A stretch of DNA of 64,000 nt from Palleronia salina. GTDB taxonomy: Bacteria > Pseudomonadota > Alphaproteobacteria > Rhodobacterales > Rhodobacteraceae. A program made the position numbers and the translations under genes. Below the pieces are notes generated by a model. It did not search any database. It was not told where the DNA came from and saw only the letters and a program-made list of their open reading frames with translations. Location of the stretch: NCBI RefSeq assembly GCF_900141995.1, contig NZ_FQZA01000003.1:186001-250000 (forward strand), read 5' to 3'. The number at the start of each line of letters is the position of its first letter. The first letter of the stretch is position 1. Below are positions 8,916 through 16,926 of this stretch, one piece after another.

Positions 8916-8992
8916 GGCAGCGCGGACACGCGGGGTGGCGTGAAGCGCCGCCCCGGGGGGGCGTGTCGGCGCTGCCCGGCGTTTCCGCCGGG
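8916..8992. repeat. Intercistronic double hairpin between yejE and yejF
   Basis: Arms at 8916-8931 and 8961-8976 pair over 16 positions with one mismatch, with a further GC-rich partial stem inside. A second hairpin (CCCGGCG/CGCCGGG, about 8975-8992) follows immediately. No T-run is present. This could stabilise the upstream mRNA or attenuate yejF expression. Confidence 0.55.
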
Positions 8993-9015
8993 CGAAAGGG
9001 CTTCGACCGTGTGCA

Positions 9016-10236
9016 TCACTGGAACGTCTTTCTCGGGTCGAACGCGTCGCGGATGCCCTCGAAGATGAACACCAGCAGCGACAGCATGATCGCGAAGGTG
9101 AAGAAGGCGGTGAAGCCCAGCCAGGGCGCCTGCAGGTTCTGCTTGGCCTGCAACGTCAGCTCGCCCAGCGACGGCGCCGACGAGGGCAGACCGAAGCCCA
9201 GGAAGTCCAGCGAGGCCAGCGTGCTGATCGTGCCGGTGATGATGAAGGGCAGCATGGTCACCGTGGCCACCATCGCGTTGGGCAGCATGTGGCGGAACAT
9301 GATGGTCCAGTTCGACACGCCCAGCGCCCGGGCGGCGCGCACGTATTCGAAGTTGCGCGCCCGCAGGAACTCGGCCCGCACGATCCCCACCAGCGCGGGC
9401 CATCCGAACAGCACGGTGACGAAGACCAGCAGCCAGAAACTTCGCCCCAGGATCGCGAAGAGGATGATGATGACGTAAAGCGACGGGGTGCTTACCCAGA
9501 TCTCGATCACCCGCTGGAAGATCAGGTCGGTCCAGCCCCCGAAGAACCCTTGCACAGCACCGGCGATGATGCCGATGATCGAGGTGAGCACCGTCACCAC
9601 GATCGTGAACAGGATCGACAGCCGGAACCCGTAGATCACCCGCGCCAGCACGTCGCGCGCGGTGTCGTCGGTGCCCAGCCAGTGCTGCGCGTCCGGCGCC
9701 GAGGGCGCGGCACCGTCGATGTCGTTGATCGTGTCGAAGCTGTAGGGGATCGGCGGCCACAGGATCCAGCCCGCCTGCGCACCCTCGGCCGTCGTGCCCG
9801 CGTCGATGATGCCCTCGGGGTCGTCGAAACAGTCCACCAGCCCGCCCGAGCGGATCAGGCACTGCACCTCGATATCCGAGTAGACGGCCTCGGTCCGGAA
9901 ATCCCCGCCGAACGCCGTCTCGGGATAGAAGTTGAAGATCGGCGTGTAGTAGCCGCCGTCGTAGTTCACGAGGATCGGCTTGTCGTTGGCAAGGAACTCG
10001 GCGAACAGCGTCACCCCGAACAGCACCGCGAAGATGATCAGAGACCAGAACGCCCGCCCGTTGCGGCGGAAGTTGCGCCAGCGGCGCTGGTTCAGCGGGC
10101 TCAGGAACGGACGGCGCCGGCGCGGGCTGACCGGGGGCGGCGCGTCGTGGCCGCCACCGCCGGGATGGGGCGGGGGGCTTTCCAGTCCAGGCTCGGTCGG
10201 GCCGTGGCTGGCGGGCTGGTGATCCAAATGCGCCAT
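9016..10236 (-). CDS. yejE: Peptide ABC transporter permease YejE
   Basis: A 406-residue inner-membrane permease of the dipeptide/oligopeptide (DppC/OppC) class. A proline/histidine-rich cytoplasmic N-terminus (~50 residues) precedes the first helix. A periplasmic loop of about 120 residues, characteristic of YejE and containing two cysteines (C..C at VQCLIRSGGLVDCFDD), follows. After that come the five C-terminal transmembrane helices with an EAA loop (EYVRAARALGVSNWTIMFRHMLPN). It starts one base after the yejB stop. Confidence 0.93.
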   Translation of the reverse strand: MAHLDHQPASHGPTEPGLESPPPHPGGGGHDAPPPVSPRRRRPFLSPLNQRRWRNFRRNGRAFWSLIIFAVLFGVTLFAEFLANDKPILVNYDGGYYTPIFNFYPETAFGGDFRTEAVYSDIEVQCLIRSGGLVDCFDDPEGIIDAGTTAEGAQAGWILWPPIPYSFDTINDIDGAAPSAPDAQHWLGTDDTARDVLARVIYGFRLSILFTIVVTVLTSIIGIIAGAVQGFFGGWTDLIFQRVIEIWVSTPSLYVIIILFAILGRSFWLLVFVTVLFGWPALVGIVRAEFLRARNFEYVRAARALGVSNWTIMFRHMLPNAMVATVTMLPFIITGTISTLASLDFLGFGLPSSAPSLGELTLQAKQNLQAPWLGFTAFFTFAIMLSLLVFIFEGIRDAFDPRKTFQ

Positions 10237-10237
10237 C

Positions 10238-11317
10238 TCAGCCCTCCCGCGTCTCGAAATCGATGCGCGGATCGACCAGCACGTACATCAGGTCCGACAG
10301 GATCCCGACCACCAGGCCGATCAGCCCGAAGAAGAACAGCGTGCCGAAGATCACCGGGTAGTCCCGCGCCACCGCCGCCTCGAAGCCAAGCCGCCCCAGG
10401 CCGTCCAGCGAGAAGATCGTCTCGATGATCAGGCTGCCGCCGAAGAACACGCCGATGAACACCGACGGGAAGCCCGCGATCACGATCAGCATCGCGTTGC
10501 GGAACACGTGGCCGTACAGGACCGAACTGTCCTTCAGCCCCTTGGCCCGCGCGGTGACCACGTACTGCTTCTTGATCTCGTCGAGGAAGCTGTTCTTGGT
10601 CAGCAGCGTCAGCGTGGCGAAGGCCGAGATGGTCGAGGCCAGCACCGGCAGCGTGATGTGCCAGAAATAGTCGCCGATCTTGCCCAGAAGGCTCAGGTCC
10701 TCGAAATTGTCCCCCGTCAGTCCGCGCAGCGGGAAGATCTGGAAATACGATCCGCCGGCGAACAGGACCAGCAGCAGGATCGCGAACAGGAACCCCGGGA
10801 TCGCGTAGGCCACGATGATCAGCGCGCTGGTCCAGGTGTCGAACCGGCTGCCGTCGTTCACCGCCTTGCGGATGCCCAGCGGGATCGACACGAGATAGGC
10901 GATCAGCGTGGACCACAGGCCCAGCGTGATCGACACCGGCATCTTCTCCAGCACCAGCTCCAGCACCCCGATGGACCGGAAGTAGCTGTCGCCGAAATCG
11001 AAGCGGATGTAGTTCCACATCATGTTCAGGAACCGCTCCAGAGGCGGCTTGTCGAAGCCGAATTCCCGCTCCAGCTCGGCGATGAACTCGGGCGGCAGGC
11101 CGCGCGACCCGGTATAGGCGTCGGTCTCGGCCGCACCCGCCGCGTCACCCGATCCGCCCGAGATCCCCTCGAACACGTCGCCGCCGCCCTCGAGCTGCGC
11201 GATGACCTGTTCGATGGGGCCGCCGGGCACGAACTGCGTCAACGTGAAGTTGACGATCATGATACCCAGCAGGGTCGGGATGATCAGAAGAAGCCTTCTG
11301 AGGATATAGGCGCCCAT
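10238..11317 (-). CDS. yejB: Peptide ABC transporter permease YejB
   Basis: A 359-residue permease of the DppB/OppB class that pairs with YejE to form the membrane channel. The first helix begins [19 protein letters not shown], followed by the [11 protein letters not shown] motif of this family and a long periplasmic loop that is extended in YejB. The remaining helices carry an EAA-type segment ([22 protein letters not shown]). It starts three bases after the yejA stop and ends one base before yejE, so the three genes form a tight operon. Confidence 0.94.
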   Translation of the reverse strand: MGAYILRRLLLIIPTLLGIMIVNFTLTQFVPGGPIEQVIAQLEGGGDVFEGISGGSGDAAGAAETDAYTGSRGLPPEFIAELEREFGFDKPPLERFLNMMWNYIRFDFGDSYFRSIGVLELVLEKMPVSITLGLWSTLIAYLVSIPLGIRKAVNDGSRFDTWTSALIIVAYAIPGFLFAILLLVLFAGGSYFQIFPLRGLTGDNFEDLSLLGKIGDYFWHITLPVLASTISAFATLTLLTKNSFLDEIKKQYVVTARAKGLKDSSVLYGHVFRNAMLIVIAGFPSVFIGVFFGGSLIIETIFSLDGLGRLGFEAAVARDYPVIFGTLFFFGLIGLVVGILSDLMYVLVDPRIDFETREG

Positions 11318-11320
11318 GGA

Positions 11321-13240
11321 TTACAGCGCGCCCGCCGCCCGAAGCGCCTCGGCCTTGTCCTCGTTCCACCACCAGAAATCGGCATTGCCCAGCGCGTAGG
11401 GGGGCAGCTCGTCGGGGTATTCGTAGACGTCGTAATAGGCGACCCAGTAGGCGCCGTTGTACCAGACCGGCACCATGAAGTAGGCGGCGCGCATGATGCG
11501 GTCGATGGCGCGGACGCCGGCCTGCATCTCTTCCAGGTTTTCGGCCACCTTCAGCTGCTCGATCAGCGCGTCGACGGCCGGATCGCAGTAGCCTGCCGGG
11601 TTGAACACGTCGTCGCGGTCCTCGCAGCCATAGCGCTGGGCGATGCCGTTCGCCTCTTCCAGACCGTTCACGTAGCTGTCGAAGATCATGTCGAAGTCGT
11701 GCCCGCGCACCCGGTCGGTGTATTGCGCGTCGTCGATCCGGTTATAGACGGCGTCCACGCCCAGGCGCTTGAGGTTGTCGATATAGGGCAGGATGATCCG
11801 GTCGAAGCTGGGGTTGTTCTCGATGAACTCGACGCGCAACACCTCGCCATCCTTGCGGCGCAGGCCGTCGTCGCCCGCGACCCAGCCGGCATCCTCAAGC
11901 AACGCCGCCGCCGCGCGCAGGTCGCCGCGGTTCAGCTGGCGCGCGCCGCCCGACGGCATGACGTAGACCTCTTCGGTCAGGATCGCGGGGTCGATCTGCT
12001 CGGCCACGCCTTGCAGGTATTCCAGCTCAAGCCCCTCGGGCACGCCCTGGGCCTGGAGATCGCTGTTCTGCCAGAAGCTCTGGCGATGCCGGAACAGCCC
12101 GTATTGCAGCGTGTCGTTGGTCCACTCGAAATTGTACATCAGCCCCAGTGCGCGGCGCACCCGCACGTCCTGGAACTTATCCTTGCGCAGGTTGAAGACG
12201 AAGCCTGCCGCGGCCGGGAGCGATCCGTCGGGAAGCTCTTCCTTGACGATGGTGCCGTCCTCGATCGCCGGGAAATCGTATTGCGACGCCCAGGTCAGGC
12301 TGCTGGTTTCCGAGCGGAACAGGTATTCGCCCGCCTTGAACGCCTCGAGCGCGGCATTGGTGTCGGCGAAGTATTCCTGCCGGATGCTGTCGAAGTTCCA
12401 GCGCCCGATATTGATGGGCAGGTCGGCGCCCCAGTAATCCGGGTTGCGCTTGGCGACGATGCGGCGCGGCACGTCCACGGTGTCGATCATGTAGGGCCCG
12501 GTGCCCGGCGGCTGGGTCAGGCGCGACTCGTCCAGCTTGGCGCCCGTCTCCTCGAACCACTTCTTCTGGAACACGATGGACGCGCCCGCCTGGCTGATCA
12601 GGCCGTTGCGCGGCAGCTCGGGGTTGAAGTTGAACTTGATGCGGTGCGGCCCCAGGATCTCGTAGCCGGGGATCATGTTCTTCACAGCGATGCGGAAGGA
12701 CGGAAAGCCCTCTTCCATGAACAGGTCATAGGTGAAGGCGATGTCCTCGGCGGTCATCGGGCTGCCGTCGCTGAAGGTCACGTCCTCGCGCAGGTTGAAG
12801 ATCACCCAGTCCTGGCTTTCGGGGTATTCCAGCGTGGTGCACAGCAGGCAGTAGGACGCGTAGGGATCGTCGGCCGTGCTGGTCATGATCCGCTCGTAGG
12901 GCAGGACGCTGATGGCGGGCGACCGGCCCCGGCGCGAATAGGGATTCATGCTGTCGAAGCTGCCGCGCCCCCAGTAGGACATCTCGCCGCCCTTGGGGGC
13001 GTCGGGGTTCACGTAGTCCAGCACCTCGAAATCGGGGCCGTACTTGATCGCGCCCAGGTCCGAGAAGGCGTGCGCGGTGATGATCTCGCCCTCGGCCTCG
13101 GCGCTGTCGCCGGTGCCGCTGTCCTGCGCCAGCGCGAAGGTCGCCATGGCAAGCAGGGCCGAGCCCGTCAGAAGCCCGGTCAGGATCGCCTTGCGGCTGG
13201 TCTCGGCGCGGGGCGCGGCGGCGGCAGTGGATCGAGTCAT
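11321..13240 (-). CDS. yejA: Peptide ABC transporter substrate-binding protein YejA
   Basis: A 639-residue periplasmic family-5 extracellular solute-binding protein. A twin-helix N-terminus with a signal peptide (cleavage near FALAQDSG) is followed by the SBP_bac_5 fold, for example GGEMSYWGRGSFDSMNPYS, LREDVTFSDGSPMTAEDIAFTYD and the C-terminal FWWWNEDKAEALR typical of YejA. It captures oligopeptides and presents them to YejBE. It is the first gene of the operon, and its promoter should lie in 13241-13340. The length matches YejA rather than the shorter DppA/OppA. Confidence 0.92.
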   Translation of the reverse strand: MTRSTAAAAPRAETSRKAILTGLLTGSALLAMATFALAQDSGTGDSAEAEGEIITAHAFSDLGAIKYGPDFEVLDYVNPDAPKGGEMSYWGRGSFDSMNPYSRRGRSPAISVLPYERIMTSTADDPYASYCLLCTTLEYPESQDWVIFNLREDVTFSDGSPMTAEDIAFTYDLFMEEGFPSFRIAVKNMIPGYEILGPHRIKFNFNPELPRNGLISQAGASIVFQKKWFEETGAKLDESRLTQPPGTGPYMIDTVDVPRRIVAKRNPDYWGADLPINIGRWNFDSIRQEYFADTNAALEAFKAGEYLFRSETSSLTWASQYDFPAIEDGTIVKEELPDGSLPAAAGFVFNLRKDKFQDVRVRRALGLMYNFEWTNDTLQYGLFRHRQSFWQNSDLQAQGVPEGLELEYLQGVAEQIDPAILTEEVYVMPSGGARQLNRGDLRAAAALLEDAGWVAGDDGLRRKDGEVLRVEFIENNPSFDRIILPYIDNLKRLGVDAVYNRIDDAQYTDRVRGHDFDMIFDSYVNGLEEANGIAQRYGCEDRDDVFNPAGYCDPAVDALIEQLKVAENLEEMQAGVRAIDRIMRAAYFMVPVWYNGAYWVAYYDVYEYPDELPPYALGNADFWWWNEDKAEALRAAGAL

Positions 13241-13344
13241 CTGTCATCCAACTCTGTCTTGGGGCGGGCAGCTTCGGCTACGCTAAGGTGCCGCTTCGCC
13301 GGGTTTCAAGTTGAAATAGTGTGATCGACTGTCATGTCGCACTG

Positions 13345-13482
13345 TCCCGACGCCCGGTGTACGCGGGGTGCACGCGGTCGGCCGTTCCGCCCGTGCGCCG
13401 TGCACGCCGCGGGGACGCGCGCCCGACATCCGCGGCACGCTCGCGGGACGCGCGGGGTACGATCGCGGCACGGGCCGTGCAC
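13345..13482. other. GC-rich degenerate repeat stretch upstream of yejA
   Basis: The spacer between yejA and cycM contains many near-copies of short units such as GTGCACG, GGGGTRC and CGCGGGACGCG, some palindromic. No coding frame here looks real. It may be a decayed repeat or a structured leader region; no function is visible. Confidence 0.35.
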
Positions 13483-13483
13483 G

Positions 13484-13512
13484 AAAAATGCCGACCCCTC
13501 GGGGCCGGCATT
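13484..13512 (-). terminator. Rho-independent terminator of cycM
   Basis: A stem of about 11 bp (AATGCCGACCCC paired with GGGGCCGGCATT, one mismatch) lies just after the cycM stop. It is followed on the minus strand by five Ts. Confidence 0.8.
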
Positions 13513-13538
13513 CGATTGTTCCGCAGTCGGGGGCGCAA

Positions 13539-14060
13539 TCAGCCGTCGGTCTGGTCCAGGTAGGCGATCAGGTTCGCACGCTCCTCGACCGAAGCCAGAC
13601 CGTTGAAGCTCATCGAGGTGCCTGGCGCCCAGCCGCGCGGATCCTCGAGGAAGGCGTTCAGGTTCTCGGGCGTCCAGACGTCCGCCTGCTCGCTCAGCGC
13701 GCCGGAATAGGCGCTGTAGCCGTCGGCCGCGCCGATTTCACGGCCCACGACGCCATAAAGATAAGGGCCGACCGCGTTCGCGCCGTCTTCCAGCTGGTGA
13801 CATGCGCGGCACTTGCCGAAGACACGCTCGCCCGCGCCGGCATCGGCGACCTCGAAGGCCTCCTCGAAGGTCGGGCCTTCCTCTTCTTCGACCTCTTCAC
13901 CGCCGGTCTCGGGCACCTCGATGGAATAGGCCTGTTCCTCGTCGCCGTGTCCGCCGCCCACGTGATAGATCCCTTCGGCCGCCCAGGCGCCCAGCAGGAA
14001 TACCAGCAACGCGCCGCAGAAGCCGCCGACGATCTTGGTCAAAGTCATGGTGTCGAACAT
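13539..14060 (-). CDS. cycM: Membrane-anchored cytochrome c552 (CycM type)
   Basis: A 173-residue class I cytochrome c. The N-terminus MFDTMTLTKIVGGF leads into an uncleaved transmembrane anchor (about residues 10-30). A Glu-rich flexible linker (GGEEVEEEEG) and then the haem domain follow, with CRACH as the haem attachment site and a distal methionine in TSMSF. This layout closely matches Paracoccus CycM, which carries electrons from the bc1 complex to the aa3 oxidase. A strong terminator follows. It is divergent from pheA with a 119-base shared promoter region. Confidence 0.92.
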   Translation of the reverse strand: MFDTMTLTKIVGGFCGALLVFLLGAWAAEGIYHVGGGHGDEEQAYSIEVPETGGEEVEEEEGPTFEEAFEVADAGAGERVFGKCRACHQLEDGANAVGPYLYGVVGREIGAADGYSAYSGALSEQADVWTPENLNAFLEDPRGWAPGTSMSFNGLASVEERANLIAYLDQTDG

Positions 14061-14179
14061 GTCGCTTTACGCCCTCTCGGATGATCGCCGCTTCTCTAGC
14101 CCCTTCCGCGCGGGGTTTTCAAGCGATATGACCCGCGACCAAACGACATGACCGGCCTCGGCCGGGCAGGAGGACTCCC

Positions 14180-15013
14180 ATGCCACAGACGATCGCCTTC
14201 CAGGGGGAGCTGGGGGCCTATTCGCACCAGGCCTGCGTGGAAACGCGTCCGGACCACACGCCGCTGCCCTGCCGGACCTTCGAGGACGTGATCGCCGCGG
14301 TGAAGACCGGCAAGGCCGACCTGGCCATGCTGCCCGTCGAGAATTCGACCTACGGACGCGTCGCCGACATCCATCGCCTCCTGCCCGAGTCGGGCCTGCG
14401 CATCGTCGACGAGGCCTTCGTGCGCGTCCATATCTGCCTGATGGCGCCCAAGGGGGCCACGCTCGACAGTATCCGCCACGTTCGCGCGCACCTTGTCCTG
14501 CTGCCGCAATGCGCCGACTTCCTCGCTTCGCTGGGCATCACCGGCAGCGCCGCCGCCGACAGCGCGGGGGCGGCGGCCGAGCTTGCCGCCGATCCGCAGC
14601 CGGGCGAAGGCGTACTCGCCTCGGCCATGGCCGCCGAAACCTACGGGCTGGAGATCCTCGCGCACAATATCGAGGACCAGGACCACAACGCCACGCGCTT
14701 CCTCGTCATGGCGCCCGAGGGCGACATGTCCCGGCGCGGCGATCACGGCATGATCACCAGCTTCGTCTTCCGCGTGCGCAACATTCCCGCCGCCCTTTAC
14801 AAGGCGATGGGCGGGTTCGCGACCAACGGCGTGAACATGACCAAGCTGGAATCCTACATGGTCGGCGGCCAGTTCACGGCGACCCAGTTCTACGCCGATG
14901 TCGAGGGCCATCCCGACGACCCGGCGCTCGCCCGGGCGCTGGAAGAACTCGACTATTTCACCGACCACATCGATATTCTCGGCGTCTATCCCGCCGATCC
15001 GGGCCGCCACTAG
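14180..15013 (+). CDS. pheA: Prephenate dehydratase
   Basis: A monofunctional 277-residue enzyme that converts prephenate to phenylpyruvate for phenylalanine synthesis. The catalytic domain begins IAFQGELGAYSHQA and has the conserved LPVENSTYGRV and HNATRFLVM motifs, the Thr-Arg-Phe being the substrate site. The C-terminal third is an ACT regulatory domain (SFVFRVRNIPAALYKAMGGF, then NMTKLESYMV), whose GALYK/ESRP-type segments bind phenylalanine for feedback inhibition. There is no fused chorismate mutase. An AGGAGG-like site precedes the ATG. Confidence 0.95.
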   Translation: MPQTIAFQGELGAYSHQACVETRPDHTPLPCRTFEDVIAAVKTGKADLAMLPVENSTYGRVADIHRLLPESGLRIVDEAFVRVHICLMAPKGATLDSIRHVRAHLVLLPQCADFLASLGITGSAAADSAGAAAELAADPQPGEGVLASAMAAETYGLEILAHNIEDQDHNATRFLVMAPEGDMSRRGDHGMITSFVFRVRNIPAALYKAMGGFATNGVNMTKLESYMVGGQFTATQFYADVEGHPDDPALARALEELDYFTDHIDILGVYPADPGRH

Positions 15014-15033
15014 GGACGGCAATCGCCGGATTT

Positions 15034-15093
15034 GAGTATTTGTAGACCAGTGATGGGTGCGCCTGCGCCTTCATCACTGGTCTAAAAATACTC
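15034..15093. terminator. Long inverted repeat between convergent pheA and xerC
   Basis: Two 22-base arms (15034-15055 and 15072-15093) with a single mismatch enclose a 16-base loop. Each end carries A/T-rich runs (GAGTATTT and AAAAATACTC), so the element can terminate transcription from both sides. Similar AAATACTCC-type ends occur at 39778-39795. Confidence 0.75.
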
Positions 15094-15120
15094 CCGGCCG
15101 TCCGGTTGTCCGGAGCGATA

Positions 15121-16035
15121 TCATCCCCGTGGATGCGCCCGGCTGTAAACTTCCATGAGCCGCGCGGTGTCTACCGCCGTGTAGGCCTGCGTGGTCGACA
15201 GCGATCCGTGGCCCAGCAGTTCCTGGATCGCGCGCAGGTCGCCGCCGGCATCCAGCAGGTGGGTGGCGAAGCTGTGGCGCAGGGCGTGGGGCGTCGCGCT
15301 GGCGGGCAGGCCAAGCTGCAGGCGCGCGGACTCGATGACCTTCTGCACCAGCCGCGGGTTGAGCGCACCGCCGCGCACCCCGCGGAAAAGCGGCGCGTCC
15401 GGCGTCAGTTCGAAGGGGCAGGCGGCCGCGTAGGCACAGACGGCGTCGCGCGCCGCCGGCAGCACGGGGACCATCCGCTCCTTGCCGCCCTTGCCCGTGA
15501 TCCTCAGCGCCGTGCCGGGGTCCGCATGGGCGCCGGTCAGGCCCAGCGCCTCGGAGATCCGCAGCCCGCAGCCCCAGAGCAGCGTCACCACCGCCGTGTC
15601 GCGGGCGGCGACCCACGGCTCGCGCGCCTGCGCGGCGGCGAGATCCACAACCGACCGCGCGGCATCGACCGACAGGGGGCGCGGCAGCTTGCGCCGGAAC
15701 TTGGGGCTGCGCGCCGACAGGATGGCCGTCGGCTCGAACCCGTCGCGCTGCGCGAGCCAGCGCGCGAAGCTTTTCACCGATGACAGCGCCCGGGCGAGGC
15801 TGCGCGAGGACAGGCCCCGCGCACGCTCGTGGGCCATCCAGGCGCGCATGTCCCGCAGGCCGACCTGGGCGACCACACCGGTGCCGGCGCTGTCGCCGAA
15901 ATGCTGTTGCAGGAAGGACAGGAACCCCACGACGTCGGTGCGGTAGGCCGTCACCGTGGCCGGCGACGCGCCCTCGATCGCGCCCAGCTGCCGCAGCCAG
16001 GCCTCGAGCGCATCGGCCAGTCCCGGCGACAGCAT
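15121..16035 (-). CDS. xerC: Tyrosine recombinase XerC
   Basis: A 304-residue tyrosine recombinase that, with XerD, resolves chromosome dimers at dif. The SAM-like N-terminal DNA-binding domain is followed by a catalytic domain with all conserved residues: Arg in GLRISEAL, Lys in GKGGKER, HxxR in PHALRHSFATHL, His in LLGHGSLS and the nucleophilic Tyr in TTQAYT. No phage or integron genes are nearby, so the housekeeping role is preferred. The ATG at 16035 overlaps the stop of the DUF484 gene (TGATG), the common dapF/DUF484/xerC-style pairing. Confidence 0.9.
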   Translation of the reverse strand: MLSPGLADALEAWLRQLGAIEGASPATVTAYRTDVVGFLSFLQQHFGDSAGTGVVAQVGLRDMRAWMAHERARGLSSRSLARALSSVKSFARWLAQRDGFEPTAILSARSPKFRRKLPRPLSVDAARSVVDLAAAQAREPWVAARDTAVVTLLWGCGLRISEALGLTGAHADPGTALRITGKGGKERMVPVLPAARDAVCAYAAACPFELTPDAPLFRGVRGGALNPRLVQKVIESARLQLGLPASATPHALRHSFATHLLDAGGDLRAIQELLGHGSLSTTQAYTAVDTARLMEVYSRAHPRG

Positions 16036-16751
16036 CAGATCCAGCGGCGCAGGGTGCGTTCGACCACGCCGGCGAAGAAATCCAGAAGATCGGTGCCCTG
16101 CCCGGGCGAGAACTGGTGCGGATCCTCGGCGCCCAGGACCAGCATTGCGGGAAGCCGGCCGCGCCCAAGGTTGAGGTACAGGCACGCCTCGGACCGTATG
16201 TGGTCGGCCTTGGCGCCGTGCATGTCCGGGTCGGCCCCGTCGCACTGGCGCAGCGTCACCCGGCGGGGCGTGCCACGGCTGGTCACGCCGGCGTAAAGAC
16301 AGCAATAGCCCTGTTCGGCCAGATCCAGCACCGCGCCGAGCGGGCCGAGGTCCACTTCGGTGTCGTCCGCCGCCCGCTCGATCAGCACGCGCAGGCTGTC
16401 GACCCGCAGCGTGTCGGCCACCGGGCCGGCTAGGTCGGTCAGCAGGGTCTGGAAATCCTCGGCGTCCAGCAGCCGCAGGATCGCCCGGTGGATCATGTTG
16501 GTGCCGGCCAGATTCTCGTAGGCCGCCGCGATGACGTTGCGGTGGGTGTCCTCCAGCCGGTCGAGCCGCGCCTCGAGCCGCTCCATCGCGAGGCCGCGCA
16601 TGTCGACGACATTGCCCCCCATGCTGCGTTCGTTCGCCGCGACCAGCGCGCGCATCACGTCCTGGTCCTCGAGAATCAGGTCGGGTTGCGACAGGATCTT
16701 TGCGCGGAAGTCTTCCGCCTTTTCGGGTGAGCTGCTCATGCCTGTGACCAT
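16035..16751 (-). CDS. DUF484 family protein
   Basis: A 238-residue protein of the DUF484 family, predicted to have a GAF-like fold after an N-terminal helical segment (about residues 20-95, MRALVAANERSMGGNVVDMRG). The family is habitually found directly upstream of xerC, as here, with a TGATG overlap. Its biochemical role is not established. The ATG at 16751 and a second ATG at 16739 (MSSSPEKAED) are equally possible starts; neither has a clear ribosome site. Confidence 0.8.
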   Translation of the reverse strand: MVTGMSSSPEKAEDFRAKILSQPDLILEDQDVMRALVAANERSMGGNVVDMRGLAMERLEARLDRLEDTHRNVIAAAYENLAGTNMIHRAILRLLDAEDFQTLLTDLAGPVADTLRVDSLRVLIERAADDTEVDLGPLGAVLDLAEQGYCCLYAGVTSRGTPRRVTLRQCDGADPDMHGAKADHIRSEACLYLNLGRGRLPAMLVLGAEDPHQFSPGQGTDLLDFFAGVVERTLRRWI

Positions 16752-16912
16752 TCTTGGTGATGGGATTGGGGGTCAGCATACCCGCCGGGGCGTGCGCGGG
16801 ACAGGGGCAATCCGGCGCGCGCGGGCGATCGGTGCGCGGATGCGACAGCAGGGCTGTCCGATGATGGCGTGCAATCGGCGCAGGCGCATCTTATGTCGGG
16901 GTCCGGCATCGC

Positions 16913-16917
16913 AGGGA
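16913..16917 (+). promoter_or_regulatory. Ribosome binding site supporting a TTG start for priA
   Basis: AGGGA lies nine bases before the TTG at 16927. The frame is open far upstream with an ATG at 16861, but PriA homology starts near WFDEGALVAVL, so this site favours TTG. Confidence 0.45.
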
Positions 16918-16926
16918 ACCGAGGGT

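Noticed and set aside
10508-13324. A 938-residue plus-strand frame opposite yejA/yejB
   Set aside because: It is an antisense shadow of GC-rich genes: arginine/histidine/valine-rich, no domain, and both overlapping minus-strand genes are firmly identified.
15121-16035. A phage or integron integrase
   Set aside because: The tyrosine recombinase is coupled to a DUF484 gene, has XerC length, and no att site, cassette array or phage gene is nearby.
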